Assembly (NCBI GenBank): GCA_903933935.1 | Contig: CAIZMB010000127.1 | Location: 1 to 41,700, forward strand | DNA: 41,700 bases | Direction: 5' to 3' | Source: an uncultured Cytophagaceae bacterium | GTDB lineage: Bacteria; Bacteroidota; Bacteroidia; Cytophagales; Spirosomataceae | Shown: piece after piece, positions 25,130 through 33,775 of the stretch | How positions within the stretch are numbered: the first letter of the stretch is position 1 | Layout of the letters: every line of letters begins with the position of its first letter | The notes under the pieces: model-generated | What the model was told of the DNA's origin: nothing | Databases searched by the model: none | The model's input: only the letters and a program-made list of their open reading frames with translations | Position numbers and translations under genes: made by a program

Positions 25130-25137
25130 TACCTTTG
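25130..25137 (+). promoter_or_regulatory. -7 box for the DUF3109 gene
   Basis: TACCTTTG, a good match to TAnnTTTG, lies 20 bases before the ATG at 25158. A TTG at 25112-25114 is only 15 bases upstream, closer than the usual spacing. Confidence 0.5.
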
Positions 25138-25157
25138 GGAAATAAAATAGGAATTGA

Positions 25158-25730
25158 ATGATTTTAATTAACGATACAGTCATAAGTGAGGATGTTGCAG
25201 ATGAATTTTTTGTCTGTGATTTAGCTAAATGTAAGGGTGCTTGTTGTGTGGAAGGAGATATGGGTGCACCTTTGGAAGAAGAAGAATTAGCTATTTTAGA
25301 TCGAATTCAGGAAGATATAAAGCCGTTTTTATCGGCCGATGGTCTTGCGGAAATTGCCAAACAAGGTAATTACATCAGAGAAGACGATGGAGATTTTTCA
25401 ACTCCTATTATAGAGGGAAGGGAATGTGTATATGCGCTATATGATGATAAGGGACATTTAAAATGTGGCATCGAGCAGGCTTATTTTGCAGGCAAAACGG
25501 ATTTTAGAAAACCTATTTCTTGTCATTTATATCCGATTCGCATTCAGAAATTAGCGGAATACCAAGCCTTAAATTATGATCGTTGGACAATCTGTTCCGA
25601 CGCCTGTTCCCATGGAAAAGAATTAGGAGTACCCATTTATAAGTTTTTAAAAGATCCTCTGATTCGAAAATTTGGAACTTCTTGGTACGCAGAATTGGAA
25701 AAGGAAATTGACGAACGAAAGCTCGATTAA
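25158..25730 (+). CDS. DUF3109 family protein
   Basis: A 190-residue protein matching the DUF3109 family, which is frequent in Bacteroidota and has no known function. It has a cysteine-rich pattern (CDLAKCKGACC near residue 20; further cysteines in GRECVYAL, LKCGIEQ, ISCHLYPIR and WTICSDACSHG) that suggests binding of a metal or Fe-S cluster. It is related to the YkgJ/UPF0153 CxxxCxxCC zinc/iron families. The stop codon is immediately followed by the ATG of the alkyltransferase-like gene, so both are translated from one message. Confidence 0.87.
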   Translation: MILINDTVISEDVADEFFVCDLAKCKGACCVEGDMGAPLEEEELAILDRIQEDIKPFLSADGLAEIAKQGNYIREDDGDFSTPIIEGRECVYALYDDKGHLKCGIEQAYFAGKTDFRKPISCHLYPIRIQKLAEYQALNYDRWTICSDACSHGKELGVPIYKFLKDPLIRKFGTSWYAELEKEIDERKLD

Positions 25731-26057
25731 ATGAAAAACCAGAACGCGTTCGATGATATTTATGCCTTAGTAAAATTGATTCCCTATGGCCGAGTAAGTT
25801 CCTATGGAGCTATAGCCGCATATTTAGGGATGAAAGGGGGCGCTAGAATGGTGGGTTGGGCCATGAATGCTTCCCATACGGATCCTGAAATTCCAGCTCA
25901 TCGAGTAGTCAATCGCAATGGAGTCTTGACTGGAAAGAATTTTTTTGGGGAGGGTGTGATGCAGGACCGCTTAGAATCTGAGGGTATTGTCATTCAGGAA
26001 GATCAAATTATTGATTTTCAAAAAGTATTTTGGGATCCTATGATTGAGCTTCTTTAG
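25731..26057 (+). CDS. Alkyltransferase-like protein (ATL), MGMT family
   Basis: A 108-residue protein with the DNA-binding fold of O6-alkylguanine-DNA alkyltransferase but without its reactive cysteine: the usual PCHRV motif reads PAHRV here (A56). The arginine finger (R39 in GARMVGWAM) and the SSYG turn (Y25) that flip and recognise the base are kept. ATL proteins bind O6-alkylguanine and flag it for nucleotide excision repair instead of repairing it directly. It starts on the base after the DUF3109 stop and overlaps the convergent mtgA by 4 bases. Confidence 0.9.
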   Translation: MKNQNAFDDIYALVKLIPYGRVSSYGAIAAYLGMKGGARMVGWAMNASHTDPEIPAHRVVNRNGVLTGKNFFGEGVMQDRLESEGIVIQEDQIIDFQKVFWDPMIELL

Positions 26058-26851
26058 TCAATTTTATAAAGGAATTTTTTTCCGCCGAGCCCACTCATCT
26101 GCCTTTTAATTTGAGACGTTCTTCTATTAATGTAATTGGACGGATTCTCAATCGAGAAACGAATGGGATTTGGGAGACATGCTGCAAGCCTGGCAGCTTC
26201 AGTCGTGCTGGCCTCTTCAGCTGAATGATTGTAAAAACGCCTGCTGGCTGATTCGACGCCAAAAGTCATTTTACCTGTTTCAGCCACATTTAAATACACT
26301 TCCATGATGCGTTTCTTTCCCCAAACCAGCTCAATCATCAGCGTGAAATAGACTTCTAACCCTTTTCGAATATAGCTTCTATCTTGCCATAAAAATACAT
26401 TTTTGGCGACTTGTTGGCTTATTGTACTAGCTCCTTTGATTTTCTTGCCTTTCATGTTGGATTGAACGGCGCCCCACATCGACTTAAAATCAAATCCATG
26501 ATGTTCAGGGAACAATTGGTCTTCAGAGGCTAGAATCGCTAATGGATAATTTTTGGAAATTTGCGAATATGGCGTCCATTGGCTATAAATTTTACTTGGT
26601 TTTCCTTCCGACATCGCGTCGATCTTCCGACTGGCCATAGTAGGTGTAAAATAAATAGGCACAAATTTTAATAATACAATGGCAAAAATGGTAGATAACC
26701 ATACATAAAACAGATAAAGCCCCAGTTTTCTAAAAAAATAACCAAAACTCCATTTTTGATTTTTCTTGCGCGGATTGTCTGTCACATTATCAAACTTTGA
26801 TGACCCAGTTTTTGATTTAAAATCCTTATTAAAAGTGACTCTCTTAGCCAT
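26054..26851 (-). CDS. mtgA: Monofunctional peptidoglycan glycosyltransferase
   Basis: A 265-residue family GT51 glycosyltransferase that polymerises lipid II into glycan strands at the inner membrane. A basic N-terminus precedes one membrane anchor (about 43-67, LGLYLFYVWLSTIFAIVLLKF). The catalytic glutamate is in LASEDQLFPEHHGFD. The other GT51 motifs KGASTISQQVAKNVFLW, RKGLEVYFTLMIE and RIMEVYLNVAETG are all present. No transpeptidase domain follows. It is 44 bases downstream of hemW on the same strand. Confidence 0.95.
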   Translation of the reverse strand: MAKRVTFNKDFKSKTGSSKFDNVTDNPRKKNQKWSFGYFFRKLGLYLFYVWLSTIFAIVLLKFVPIYFTPTMASRKIDAMSEGKPSKIYSQWTPYSQISKNYPLAILASEDQLFPEHHGFDFKSMWGAVQSNMKGKKIKGASTISQQVAKNVFLWQDRSYIRKGLEVYFTLMIELVWGKKRIMEVYLNVAETGKMTFGVESASRRFYNHSAEEASTTEAARLAACLPNPIRFSIENPSNYINRRTSQIKRQMSGLGGKKFLYKID

Positions 26852-26895
26852 AAGCTATTAAAAATAATTAAGTTTAAATTTACGACAAAAAATAA

Positions 26896-28020
26896 TCAAA
26901 CAATAAAAAGGTCAGCAGCTAATTTATCAGCCATCAAAGCTCCTGTTTCAGTCAAAATTAAGTGACCATTGGAAACATGAGCCCAATCGTTTTTTTGCCA
27001 ATTTTTGATTAAGTCTAAAGGTGTTTTGGCATTCAATTGCGCAAATGTTTGTTCAATCTTTGACCATTCAATTCCCCATTTAGTTCTCAATCGGGTCATC
27101 ATGTATTCATTGATTTTATTCGCCTCCGTTAAAATTTCAATTTCCGCCGGGATGGATTGCTCGTTAATTGCTTTCATATATACGCCATTTTTAGCCACAT
27201 TCCATTGCCTGGAATTTTGGTTAAAGCTGTGCGCAGAAGGACCAATTCCCAAATAGGATTCTTGATTCCAATAGCTTGTATTATGTTTCGAATAGTGTTC
27301 GTTTTTAGCAAAATTCGATGTTTCATAGGCTTCAAAGCCCTTCTCCGCTAATAATTTCCGAGTGAATGAGAATTTTTGTGATTGCATTGACTCCGGTAAT
27401 TCTTTAAAAACACCCTTTTTCTTTTGTTGGCCAAAAACCGTTTTCGGTTCAATGGTTAAACTATATGCTGAAATATGATTGACTTGTGTATCCACAGCTT
27501 TTTGGATATCCATGGCTAGATTATGAAGGTCATTGCCGGGTATGCCATAGATTAAATCAATGCTAATGTTGTCAATTCCGATGTCTTGGGCTTGGGAAAT
27601 GCATGTTAGCGCTTGCACCGATGAGTGATTCCGGTTTAGGAAACGTAGATTTTCTTCTCGAAAGGATTGAATCCCAATACTTAGCCGATTGATGCCTAAG
27701 CTTTTAATGGCTTTTAAATAGCTTGGGGTTAAATCCTCAGGATTAGCTTCTAGCGTAATTTCCGCCTCATTTTCGACGGAGAAATTCTGGTGAATCGTAT
27801 TCAATATTTTTTCTAATTCATCCGCAGGAAGTAGGGAGGGAGTTCCTCCACCAAAGTAAATAGTCTTTAAATTATGGCTATCTAAATAGTCTTTTTGAAG
27901 GACTATTTCTTGACATATGGCATGCACCAAATCCGATTTTAAAGCTACATTAGTACTGAAATGAAAGTCGCAATAATGACATGCTTGATGACAAAACGGA
28001 ATATGTAGGTAGAGATGCAA
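26896..28020 (-). CDS. hemW: HemW-like radical SAM protein
   Basis: A 374-residue radical SAM enzyme related to oxygen-independent coproporphyrinogen III oxidase. The cluster motif CxxxCxxC is in HIPFCHQACHYCDFHF (C10, C14, C17). It is followed by IYFGGGTPSLLPADEL (SAM binding), ITLEANPEDLT, and the C-terminal HemN_C region around residues 290-370. The length, and the lack of the N-terminal extension of HemN, point to HemW, a heme chaperone rather than a true HemN. It starts 5 bases after the M16 peptidase gene, which is upstream on the same strand. Confidence 0.92.
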   Translation of the reverse strand: MHLYLHIPFCHQACHYCDFHFSTNVALKSDLVHAICQEIVLQKDYLDSHNLKTIYFGGGTPSLLPADELEKILNTIHQNFSVENEAEITLEANPEDLTPSYLKAIKSLGINRLSIGIQSFREENLRFLNRNHSSVQALTCISQAQDIGIDNISIDLIYGIPGNDLHNLAMDIQKAVDTQVNHISAYSLTIEPKTVFGQQKKKGVFKELPESMQSQKFSFTRKLLAEKGFEAYETSNFAKNEHYSKHNTSYWNQESYLGIGPSAHSFNQNSRQWNVAKNGVYMKAINEQSIPAEIEILTEANKINEYMMTRLRTKWGIEWSKIEQTFAQLNAKTPLDLIKNWQKNDWAHVSNGHLILTETGALMADKLAADLFIV

Positions 28021-28025
28021 GATTT

Positions 28026-29255
28026 TTAAGGTTCAAAAATGAGGCAACTTAATTGGTCAGGATTCAACATATCAGTCGCCAATGATTGCAATTGGGTCGC
28101 CGTAACTAAGTCGATTTGCTCAAATAACTCTTCCAAAGTTTCTATTTTTTCGCGGTCTAAGAGGTTTTTAGCCATCATCAACATGAAATTTAGGTTACTT
28201 TCTTCCGCCATGGCCATTTGGCCTTTTAATTGAGATTTTATTTTCATTAAAGCAGAAGCTGAAAGTTCTCGGTCTTTTAGTTTATTGAATTCTTTATGAA
28301 TTAATCGAATGGATTTGTTGACTTGATTAGGCTCTGTTCCAAAATAAATAGCCCAAAATCCTGCATCCATATAGCTTGTAAAATTAGCTTCGATGGAATA
28401 AACAAGGCCATGTCTTTCTCTAACCGACACATTTAAGAGCGAATTCATACTGGGGCCGCCTAATAAATTGATCAGCATAAAGAAGGCCAATCGATTAGGG
28501 TTTTCAATCGCATACGATTGTTTTCCAATGGCAATATGGGATTGTGTGAGGCCTCTCTTGGTGATTTTTTCAATCGGTACCATGGCCGGCGGAACGATTC
28601 GATTAATATGTTCTTTTTTGCTTTTGATACCTCCCGCATGTTTTTCTGCCCAAGCAAAAACTTTTTCATGCGGTAACTTACCAATCGACGAAATAACGAT
28701 TCTCGAGGTATCTAAATTACGATCGATAAACTGATGTAAATGGCTTTGAGTGAATGATTTAACCGTTTCTTGTGTGCCTAATATATTAACTCCAAGTGGA
28801 TGATTAGGAAATAACAACTCATCGAAATCATCTTGAATTGCATCTTCCGGTGCCTCATAATACATCGACATTTCTTCCAAAATAACACTTCTTTCTTTCT
28901 CTAATTCCTTTTCTGGAAAAGTAGAATGAAAGGTTATATCGGTAATCAACTCGAGCGCCCTTTCAAAATATGGAGTTAAAATGGAGGCGTGAAAACAAAT
29001 TTTTTCTTTGGTGGTGTAGGCATTTAACTCCCCGCCAATGAGATCTAGGCGGTTAATGATCTGGATATTGGATTTCTTTTCAGTACCCTTAAAAGCTAAA
29101 TGCTCCCAAAAATGGGCTAATCCCTGTTCTGAATCTAACTCGTCCCGACTACCGATATCCAACATGATTCCTACATGTGATATCTCAGTATGCAGCACTT
29201 GGCGATGCACAATCGTTATTCCATTAGATAATGTTTTTATTTGAATTGAATTCAT
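28026..29255 (-). CDS. M16 family zinc peptidase, single unit
   Basis: A 409-residue processing-peptidase-like M16 protein. The zinc motif is HFWEH (H48, E51, H52), and the third ligand region ERSVILEEM lies about 75 residues on (E121, E128). The C-terminal half contains the LGGPSMNSLLNVSVRERHGLVYSI substrate-binding segment. No signal peptide is seen, so it is probably cytoplasmic, in contrast to the exported two-unit M16 enzyme at 4402-7254. It is the first gene of a probable operon with hemW and mtgA. Confidence 0.93.
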   Translation of the reverse strand: MNSIQIKTLSNGITIVHRQVLHTEISHVGIMLDIGSRDELDSEQGLAHFWEHLAFKGTEKKSNIQIINRLDLIGGELNAYTTKEKICFHASILTPYFERALELITDITFHSTFPEKELEKERSVILEEMSMYYEAPEDAIQDDFDELLFPNHPLGVNILGTQETVKSFTQSHLHQFIDRNLDTSRIVISSIGKLPHEKVFAWAEKHAGGIKSKKEHINRIVPPAMVPIEKITKRGLTQSHIAIGKQSYAIENPNRLAFFMLINLLGGPSMNSLLNVSVRERHGLVYSIEANFTSYMDAGFWAIYFGTEPNQVNKSIRLIHKEFNKLKDRELSASALMKIKSQLKGQMAMAEESNLNFMLMMAKNLLDREKIETLEELFEQIDLVTATQLQSLATDMLNPDQLSCLIFEP

Positions 29256-29322
29256 AAAGGGGTTTTTACCAAAAAGATCTTAAAATTAATTAATTTTATA
29301 TCCAATCACTCATTTTTCTTTC

Positions 29323-30348
29323 ATGTCTCAGGCCTCCAAGGTATTAATTATTCAAACTGCCTTTTTAGGAGATGCTGTTTTGATTACTTCTTTGTTGGAG
29401 AAAATTAGGGTTGAAAGTCCATCGTCAACGATACATTTATTAGTCAGAAAGGGATTAGAAGGTATTTTTAAAGCCTATCCACATGATAATTTAGGCCAAG
29501 TGTGGACTTATGACAAAAGTAATAAGCTGAAATCATGGTGGACTTTGCGAAATGAATTAACGAAGGAAAAATTTGATCAAGTTTTTGTAGCCCAACGGTT
29601 TTTTGGCATGGGGCTTTTGAGCATTTCGATAGGTGCTAAAAAGGTGGTCGGTTTTGATAAGAATCCACTTTCCTTATTTTTCGACGAAAAAGTTCCGCAT
29701 GAATTTGGCCAAGGAAAACATGAAACAGAACGAAATACTGAATTGTTGGCTTCATGGCTGGGTCCCCAGGTGCATAAGCCATTTTTGAATGCTAGCCATT
29801 TAAACAATTTGCCAGTCGACTTACAAGCCAAAAAATATGTATCTATTTCTCCCGGTTCTGTATGGGAAACCAAGCGATTCCCCGTTCACAAATGGATCGA
29901 ATTTATTCGTTTATTGCACTTAGATCAGGAAATAGTCTTAATGGGTTCTGCGGCTGAAAAACATCTTTCAGATGAAATTGAGAATGCTCTTGAGGGATCG
30001 GGTCGGCACATCCACAATGACTGCGGTCGATTTAATTTACAGGAGGCTATCGCTGTATACCAACAAAGCCTAATGAGTTTCGTAAATGATTCAGGTCCTT
30101 TGCATATATGTTCAGCCTTGAATACTCCTACCGTGGCTATTTTTTGTTCGACTATTCCAGCTTTTGGCTTTGGGCCTTTGGCTGAACGGCATAAAATCAT
30201 TCAGGTGAAGGAGAAACTCGCATGTAGGCCATGTGGGGATCATGGAAAGAAATCATGCCCAGAAGTTCATTTTAATTGCGCAAATTCAGTTGACGTGCAA
30301 GAAATGTTCCAAGCCTATCAGGCCTTTTTAACCTCTGGAAGCAAGTAA
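29323..30348 (+). CDS. Glycosyltransferase family 9 (heptosyltransferase-like)
   Basis: A 341-residue GT9 protein related to ADP-heptose:LPS heptosyltransferases, which add core sugars to lipopolysaccharide on the cytoplasmic face of the inner membrane. The N-terminal KVLIIQTAFLGDAVLITSLL is the GT9 acceptor-domain start. The donor-domain motifs are ISPGSVWETKRFP and VNDSGPLHICSALNTPTVAIF. A cysteine cluster (CRPCGDHGKKSCPEVHFNC) near residue 300 is seen in many family members. The sugar is not certain. It overlaps the convergent pyrB by 21 bases. Confidence 0.9.
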   Translation: MSQASKVLIIQTAFLGDAVLITSLLEKIRVESPSSTIHLLVRKGLEGIFKAYPHDNLGQVWTYDKSNKLKSWWTLRNELTKEKFDQVFVAQRFFGMGLLSISIGAKKVVGFDKNPLSLFFDEKVPHEFGQGKHETERNTELLASWLGPQVHKPFLNASHLNNLPVDLQAKKYVSISPGSVWETKRFPVHKWIEFIRLLHLDQEIVLMGSAAEKHLSDEIENALEGSGRHIHNDCGRFNLQEAIAVYQQSLMSFVNDSGPLHICSALNTPTVAIFCSTIPAFGFGPLAERHKIIQVKEKLACRPCGDHGKKSCPEVHFNCANSVDVQEMFQAYQAFLTSGSK

Positions 30349-31245
30349 ATAGAGCACCGCCATCCGAATAGCCACCCCGTTTTCTACTTGGTCTAAGATG
30401 ATGGAATGTGGCGAATCTGCTGCATCAGAACTTAATTCCACTCCACGGTTGATTGGTCCAGGGTGCATTAATATAATTTCTTTAGGAAGTTCATCCAACA
30501 TTTTACGAGTGATTCCGAACGATTGAGCGTATTCACGTAAGCTCGGGAAATATTTAATTTGTTGGCGTTCCAATTGTATCCTCAATACATTTGCGGCATC
30601 GCACCAGGCTAATGTACTTTTGACATCATGTGAAACTTCGACACCTAAGGATTGAATATGTTTAGGAATCAGCGTGCTGGGGCCACAAAGTCGGACTTCT
30701 GCCCCTTGTTTTTTAAGTGCATAAATATTAGAAAGTGCCACTCGGGAGTGCAGAATATCCCCAATAATCGCTATTTTTTTACCTGCTAAATCGCCTAATT
30801 TTTCTCGTAGGGAATAGGTATCTAAAAGTGCTTGTGTCGGATGCTCGTGCGTACCGTCACCGGCATTGATGATATTTGCTTTAATGTGTTTGGCTAGATA
30901 ATGTGGCGCTCCTGGGCTTGCATGTCGCATAACAATCATATCCACCTTCATCGCCAGGATGTTGTTGACCGTATCTAATAAGGTTTCTCCTTTTTTTACG
31001 GAGGAACCGGAAGCTGAGAAATTGATGGTATCGGCTGATAATCGTTTTTCGGCTAGCTCAAAAGATAATCGGGTGCGCGTCGAGTTTTCGAAAAATACAT
31101 TGGCAATCGTCACATCACGCAGGGAAGGAACTTTTTTAATCGGTCTATTAAGAACCTCTTTGAATTCCTTGGCCGTTTTAACAATTAGGTCAATGGATTC
31201 GGCATCTAAATCTTTAATTCCTAATAAGTGTGGCGATGTTAACAT
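30328..31245 (-). CDS. pyrB: Aspartate carbamoyltransferase catalytic subunit
   Basis: PyrB joins carbamoyl phosphate and aspartate, the first committed step of pyrimidine synthesis. The 305-residue protein has the carbamoyl phosphate motif FFENSTRTRLSFELAEKRL, HPTQALLDTYSL, and the aspartate-side LMHPGPINRGVE. Length is normal for the catalytic chain. No regulatory pyrI is next to it. pyrR lies 6 bases upstream, so control by PyrR or co-expression with it is likely. Confidence 0.96.
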   Translation of the reverse strand: MLTSPHLLGIKDLDAESIDLIVKTAKEFKEVLNRPIKKVPSLRDVTIANVFFENSTRTRLSFELAEKRLSADTINFSASGSSVKKGETLLDTVNNILAMKVDMIVMRHASPGAPHYLAKHIKANIINAGDGTHEHPTQALLDTYSLREKLGDLAGKKIAIIGDILHSRVALSNIYALKKQGAEVRLCGPSTLIPKHIQSLGVEVSHDVKSTLAWCDAANVLRIQLERQQIKYFPSLREYAQSFGITRKMLDELPKEIILMHPGPINRGVELSSDAADSPHSIILDQVENGVAIRMAVLYLLASRG

Positions 31246-31251
31246 ATTTCT

Positions 31252-31788
31252 TTATTGGGTAATTAACCAAATTTTATCTGCTTCATGTCCTTGTTCAGTC
31301 CATTCCACTAATACTTTTTCCGTGGTCAACGTATTGACACTTTTACCTACATAATCAGGGTGAATGGGTAAATCTCGGCTATATATTCGATCGATCAGTA
31401 CGCAAAGTTCTACTTTGGCGGGACGGCCAAATGCATTTAGGGCATCCATAGCCGCTCGGACCATTCGGCCAGTAGCGAGTACATCATCGACTAAAATAAC
31501 ACGTTTATTTTCGACCAAAAAGGGTATTTCGGTTGAGTTGGGTGATAAAGGATCTCCTCTTCTAAAGTCGTCTCGATAGAATGTTGCGTCTATTTTTCCT
31601 AAAGCTGGGGGATTTTCTAAGTGCTTGCTTAATTCAGCCGCGATCCTTTCTGCAAAAAAGATGCCTCTTGGTTGTAAACCTAAGATAACAGTCTCAGTTC
31701 CGTCTATTTGATTTTCAATGAGCTCTTGGCATAACCTTGAGATGGTTATTTCCAACAATGGGCTTGATAAAATCAGCTTGCGAGTCAT
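31252..31788 (-). CDS. pyrR: PyrR, uracil phosphoribosyltransferase / pyr regulator
   Basis: A 178-residue type I phosphoribosyltransferase of the PyrR family. The PRPP loop is VILVDDVLATGRMVRAAMDAL, and GLQPRGIFFAERI and the RIYSRDLPIHPDYVGK segment are family marks. PyrR proteins salvage uracil, and in Gram-positive bacteria they also bind pyr mRNA to attenuate transcription. The gap to the upstream rfbC is only 34 bases, with a possible -7 box TACCTTTG (minus strand, 31801-31794) very close to the start codon, so there is no room for a PyrR attenuator in front of pyrR itself. Confidence 0.93.
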   Translation of the reverse strand: MTRKLILSSPLLEITISRLCQELIENQIDGTETVILGLQPRGIFFAERIAAELSKHLENPPALGKIDATFYRDDFRRGDPLSPNSTEIPFLVENKRVILVDDVLATGRMVRAAMDALNAFGRPAKVELCVLIDRIYSRDLPIHPDYVGKSVNTLTTEKVLVEWTEQGHEADKIWLITQ

Positions 31789-31822
31789 TGCTGCAAAGGT
31801 ATTAAAATTTTCTGAGCAATTA

Positions 31823-32365
31823 TTAATTAAATATTGTCTCGTTTAAATCAAATAGAGGCAATAATTGGTCCTTATCTGAGATAATCGGGTTTTCATGGGT
31901 CCAATCAATGGCTAAATTAGGGTCATTCCAACGAATACCTGACTCTGCCCCTTTATTCCAAAAATCAGTACATTTATAAACAAATATCGTCTCTTCTAAG
32001 GCGATAAATCCATGAGCAAATCCAGGCGGAACATAGAGCATATTGCCCTTATCTGCATCTAATTCGTATTTTTCATGCTGCCCGAAGGTCGGCGAACTTC
32101 TGCGCAGGTCAACGATCACATCAATTACCTTTCCCGTCATGCAACGAACTAATTTGCCTTGTGCATGGGGGGGCTTTTGAAAATGCAAACCACGAACAAC
32201 ACCAGCGATCGAAAAGGAGTAATTATCTTGAACAAAATTTTCTGAAATCCCATTGGCCGAAAATAAATTTTGGTTGTAGGACTCATAAAAATGTCCTCTT
32301 TCGTCAAAAAATTTCGTTGGAACGCATTCAATTACTCCAGGGAGTTGGTGTTTAATAAATTGCAT
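31823..32365 (-). CDS. rfbC: dTDP-4-dehydrorhamnose 3,5-epimerase
   Basis: A 180-residue cupin-fold epimerase (RmlC/RfbC) acting on dTDP-4-keto-6-deoxyglucose in dTDP-rhamnose synthesis for surface polysaccharides. Motifs are FFDERGHFYESYN, QDNYSFSIAGVVRGLHFQ with the catalytic histidine, KVIDVIVDLRRSSPTFG, and YVPPGFAHGFIALEE. The other rml genes are not in the window. It lies 34 bases upstream of pyrR on the same strand. Confidence 0.95.
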   Translation of the reverse strand: MQFIKHQLPGVIECVPTKFFDERGHFYESYNQNLFSANGISENFVQDNYSFSIAGVVRGLHFQKPPHAQGKLVRCMTGKVIDVIVDLRRSSPTFGQHEKYELDADKGNMLYVPPGFAHGFIALEETIFVYKCTDFWNKGAESGIRWNDPNLAIDWTHENPIISDKDQLLPLFDLNETIFN

Positions 32366-32478
32366 AGAATCAGGTAATTTTGGCTAACCTTTGTTTGATT
32401 TTGCTTAGGAAAGACCTTTATTTGTGTCAAAATTATTGATATTTAGGCATTAATACAAAGCCTTCTTTTCAAAACGAC

Positions 32479-33306
32479 ATGAATTCAATTCAATTAGTTC
32501 AACAAATCGAATCAAAGGGGTCTTTTTTATGCGTAGGCTTAGATTCTGCTCCTCGATTAATTCCGTCAACTTTCCAAAAAGAATCAGATCCGATTTTTAC
32601 TTTTAATAAAGCGGTGATTGACGCCACGGAGAAATATGCGGTGGCTTATAAACCTAATATTGCCTTTTATGAGGCTTTGGGGCCCAAAGGCTGGGAAAGT
32701 TTGCAGAAGACGATGGATTATATTCCTAAAAATGTTTTTACGATTGCCGATGCGAAGCGTGGGGATATTGGAAATACGGCCTTGAAGTATGCGCAAACAT
32801 TTTTTGAACCTGCGTCGAGTGGCTTTAATTTTGATTCCATTACCGTAGCGCCCTATATGGGAGAAGATTCGGTGACTCCATTTTTAAGTTTTGAAGATAA
32901 GTGGGTGATTTTATTGGCTTTAACTTCAAATCTAGGAAGTCAAGATTTTCAATTGATCCGTGATGAAAATAATATACCGCTTTATGAGCATGTGATGCGT
33001 AAGGCGTTGGAGTGGGGGGACGCGGACCAATTAATGTTTGTGATTGGGGCGACGCGAACGGAATATTTAAAACATGTTCGTCAGATCGCTCCGGATCACT
33101 TTTTTTTAGTTCCTGGGGTTGGAGCTCAGGGGGGCAGTTTGGAAGATGTGGCTAAATATGCCATGAATTCGAGGGTGGGTTTGCTAGTCAATTCCTCTAG
33201 GGGCATTATCTATGCGGGAGATGATACCTCGGTTTCTGCGGCAAGAGAAGCTAAGAAAATCAAAGAAGAAATGAGTCAGTATTTAGATCAGTATTGGATA
33301 AAATAA
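32479..33306 (+). CDS. pyrF: Orotidine 5'-phosphate decarboxylase, type 2
   Basis: PyrF decarboxylates OMP to UMP, the last step of UMP synthesis. The 275-residue length and the sequence FTIADAKRGDIGNTA, holding the catalytic Asp-Lys-Asp set, mark the longer group 2 enzymes found in Bacteroidota, Actinobacteria and others. FLCVGLDSAP is the N-terminal strand and VPGVGAQGG the phosphate loop. It lies near the divergent rfbC-pyrR-pyrB group, so two pyrimidine loci are almost adjacent. Confidence 0.95.
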   Translation: MNSIQLVQQIESKGSFLCVGLDSAPRLIPSTFQKESDPIFTFNKAVIDATEKYAVAYKPNIAFYEALGPKGWESLQKTMDYIPKNVFTIADAKRGDIGNTALKYAQTFFEPASSGFNFDSITVAPYMGEDSVTPFLSFEDKWVILLALTSNLGSQDFQLIRDENNIPLYEHVMRKALEWGDADQLMFVIGATRTEYLKHVRQIAPDHFFLVPGVGAQGGSLEDVAKYAMNSRVGLLVNSSRGIIYAGDDTSVSAAREAKKIKEEMSQYLDQYWIK

Positions 33307-33309
33307 ATT

Positions 33310-33717
33310 ATGGAATTAGGCATAGGTACACCCGCATTATTGTTTTCAACGGTTTCATTGTTGATGATTGCCTTTACAAATCGATTTATGTCGATGGCCT
33401 CTTTAATCCGAGGATTGCATGAAAAGTTTCAGCAGAATCCTGCTGAATCTATTTTAAAACAGATACAAAATTTACGTTTACGGATGACTTTGATTCAATA
33501 CATGCAGATCATAGCCATAATTAGTTTGATTTTAAGCGTGATATGCATGTTTTTATTGTTTATGAATGAGCAGTTAATTGCTCGCTGGTTTTTTGGATTG
33601 GGTTTATTGGGAATGAGTATTGCCTTAGGATTGAGTGCGTTGGAAATCACGATTTCCACCAAGGCTCTGGAGGTTGAATTGTCGGATATGGAAGATGTTC
33701 TTGGAAAACATCACTAA
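33310..33717 (+). CDS. DUF2721 family membrane protein
   Basis: A 135-residue protein with three hydrophobic segments (about 7-25, 60-86 and 93-112) and the FTNRFMSMASLIRGLHEKF region of the DUF2721 family. The function is unknown. It begins 3 bases after pyrF and is probably co-transcribed. The acidic C-terminus is predicted to face the cytoplasm. Confidence 0.82.
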   Translation: MELGIGTPALLFSTVSLLMIAFTNRFMSMASLIRGLHEKFQQNPAESILKQIQNLRLRMTLIQYMQIIAIISLILSVICMFLLFMNEQLIARWFFGLGLLGMSIALGLSALEITISTKALEVELSDMEDVLGKHH

Positions 33718-33761
33718 TTTAAAATATATACTAATTGTATTTTAAAATATGAAATATTTAC

Positions 33762-33769
33762 TATTTTTG
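33762..33769 (+). promoter_or_regulatory. -7 box in the DUF2721-glgB gap
   Basis: TATTTTTG matches TAnnTTTG in a gap where no plus-strand gene follows. A TTG at 33735-33737 is spaced 24 bases upstream, somewhat longer than usual. It could drive the candidate small RNA that ends at the terminator at 33826-33864. Confidence 0.4.
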
Positions 33770-33775
33770 TGTACA

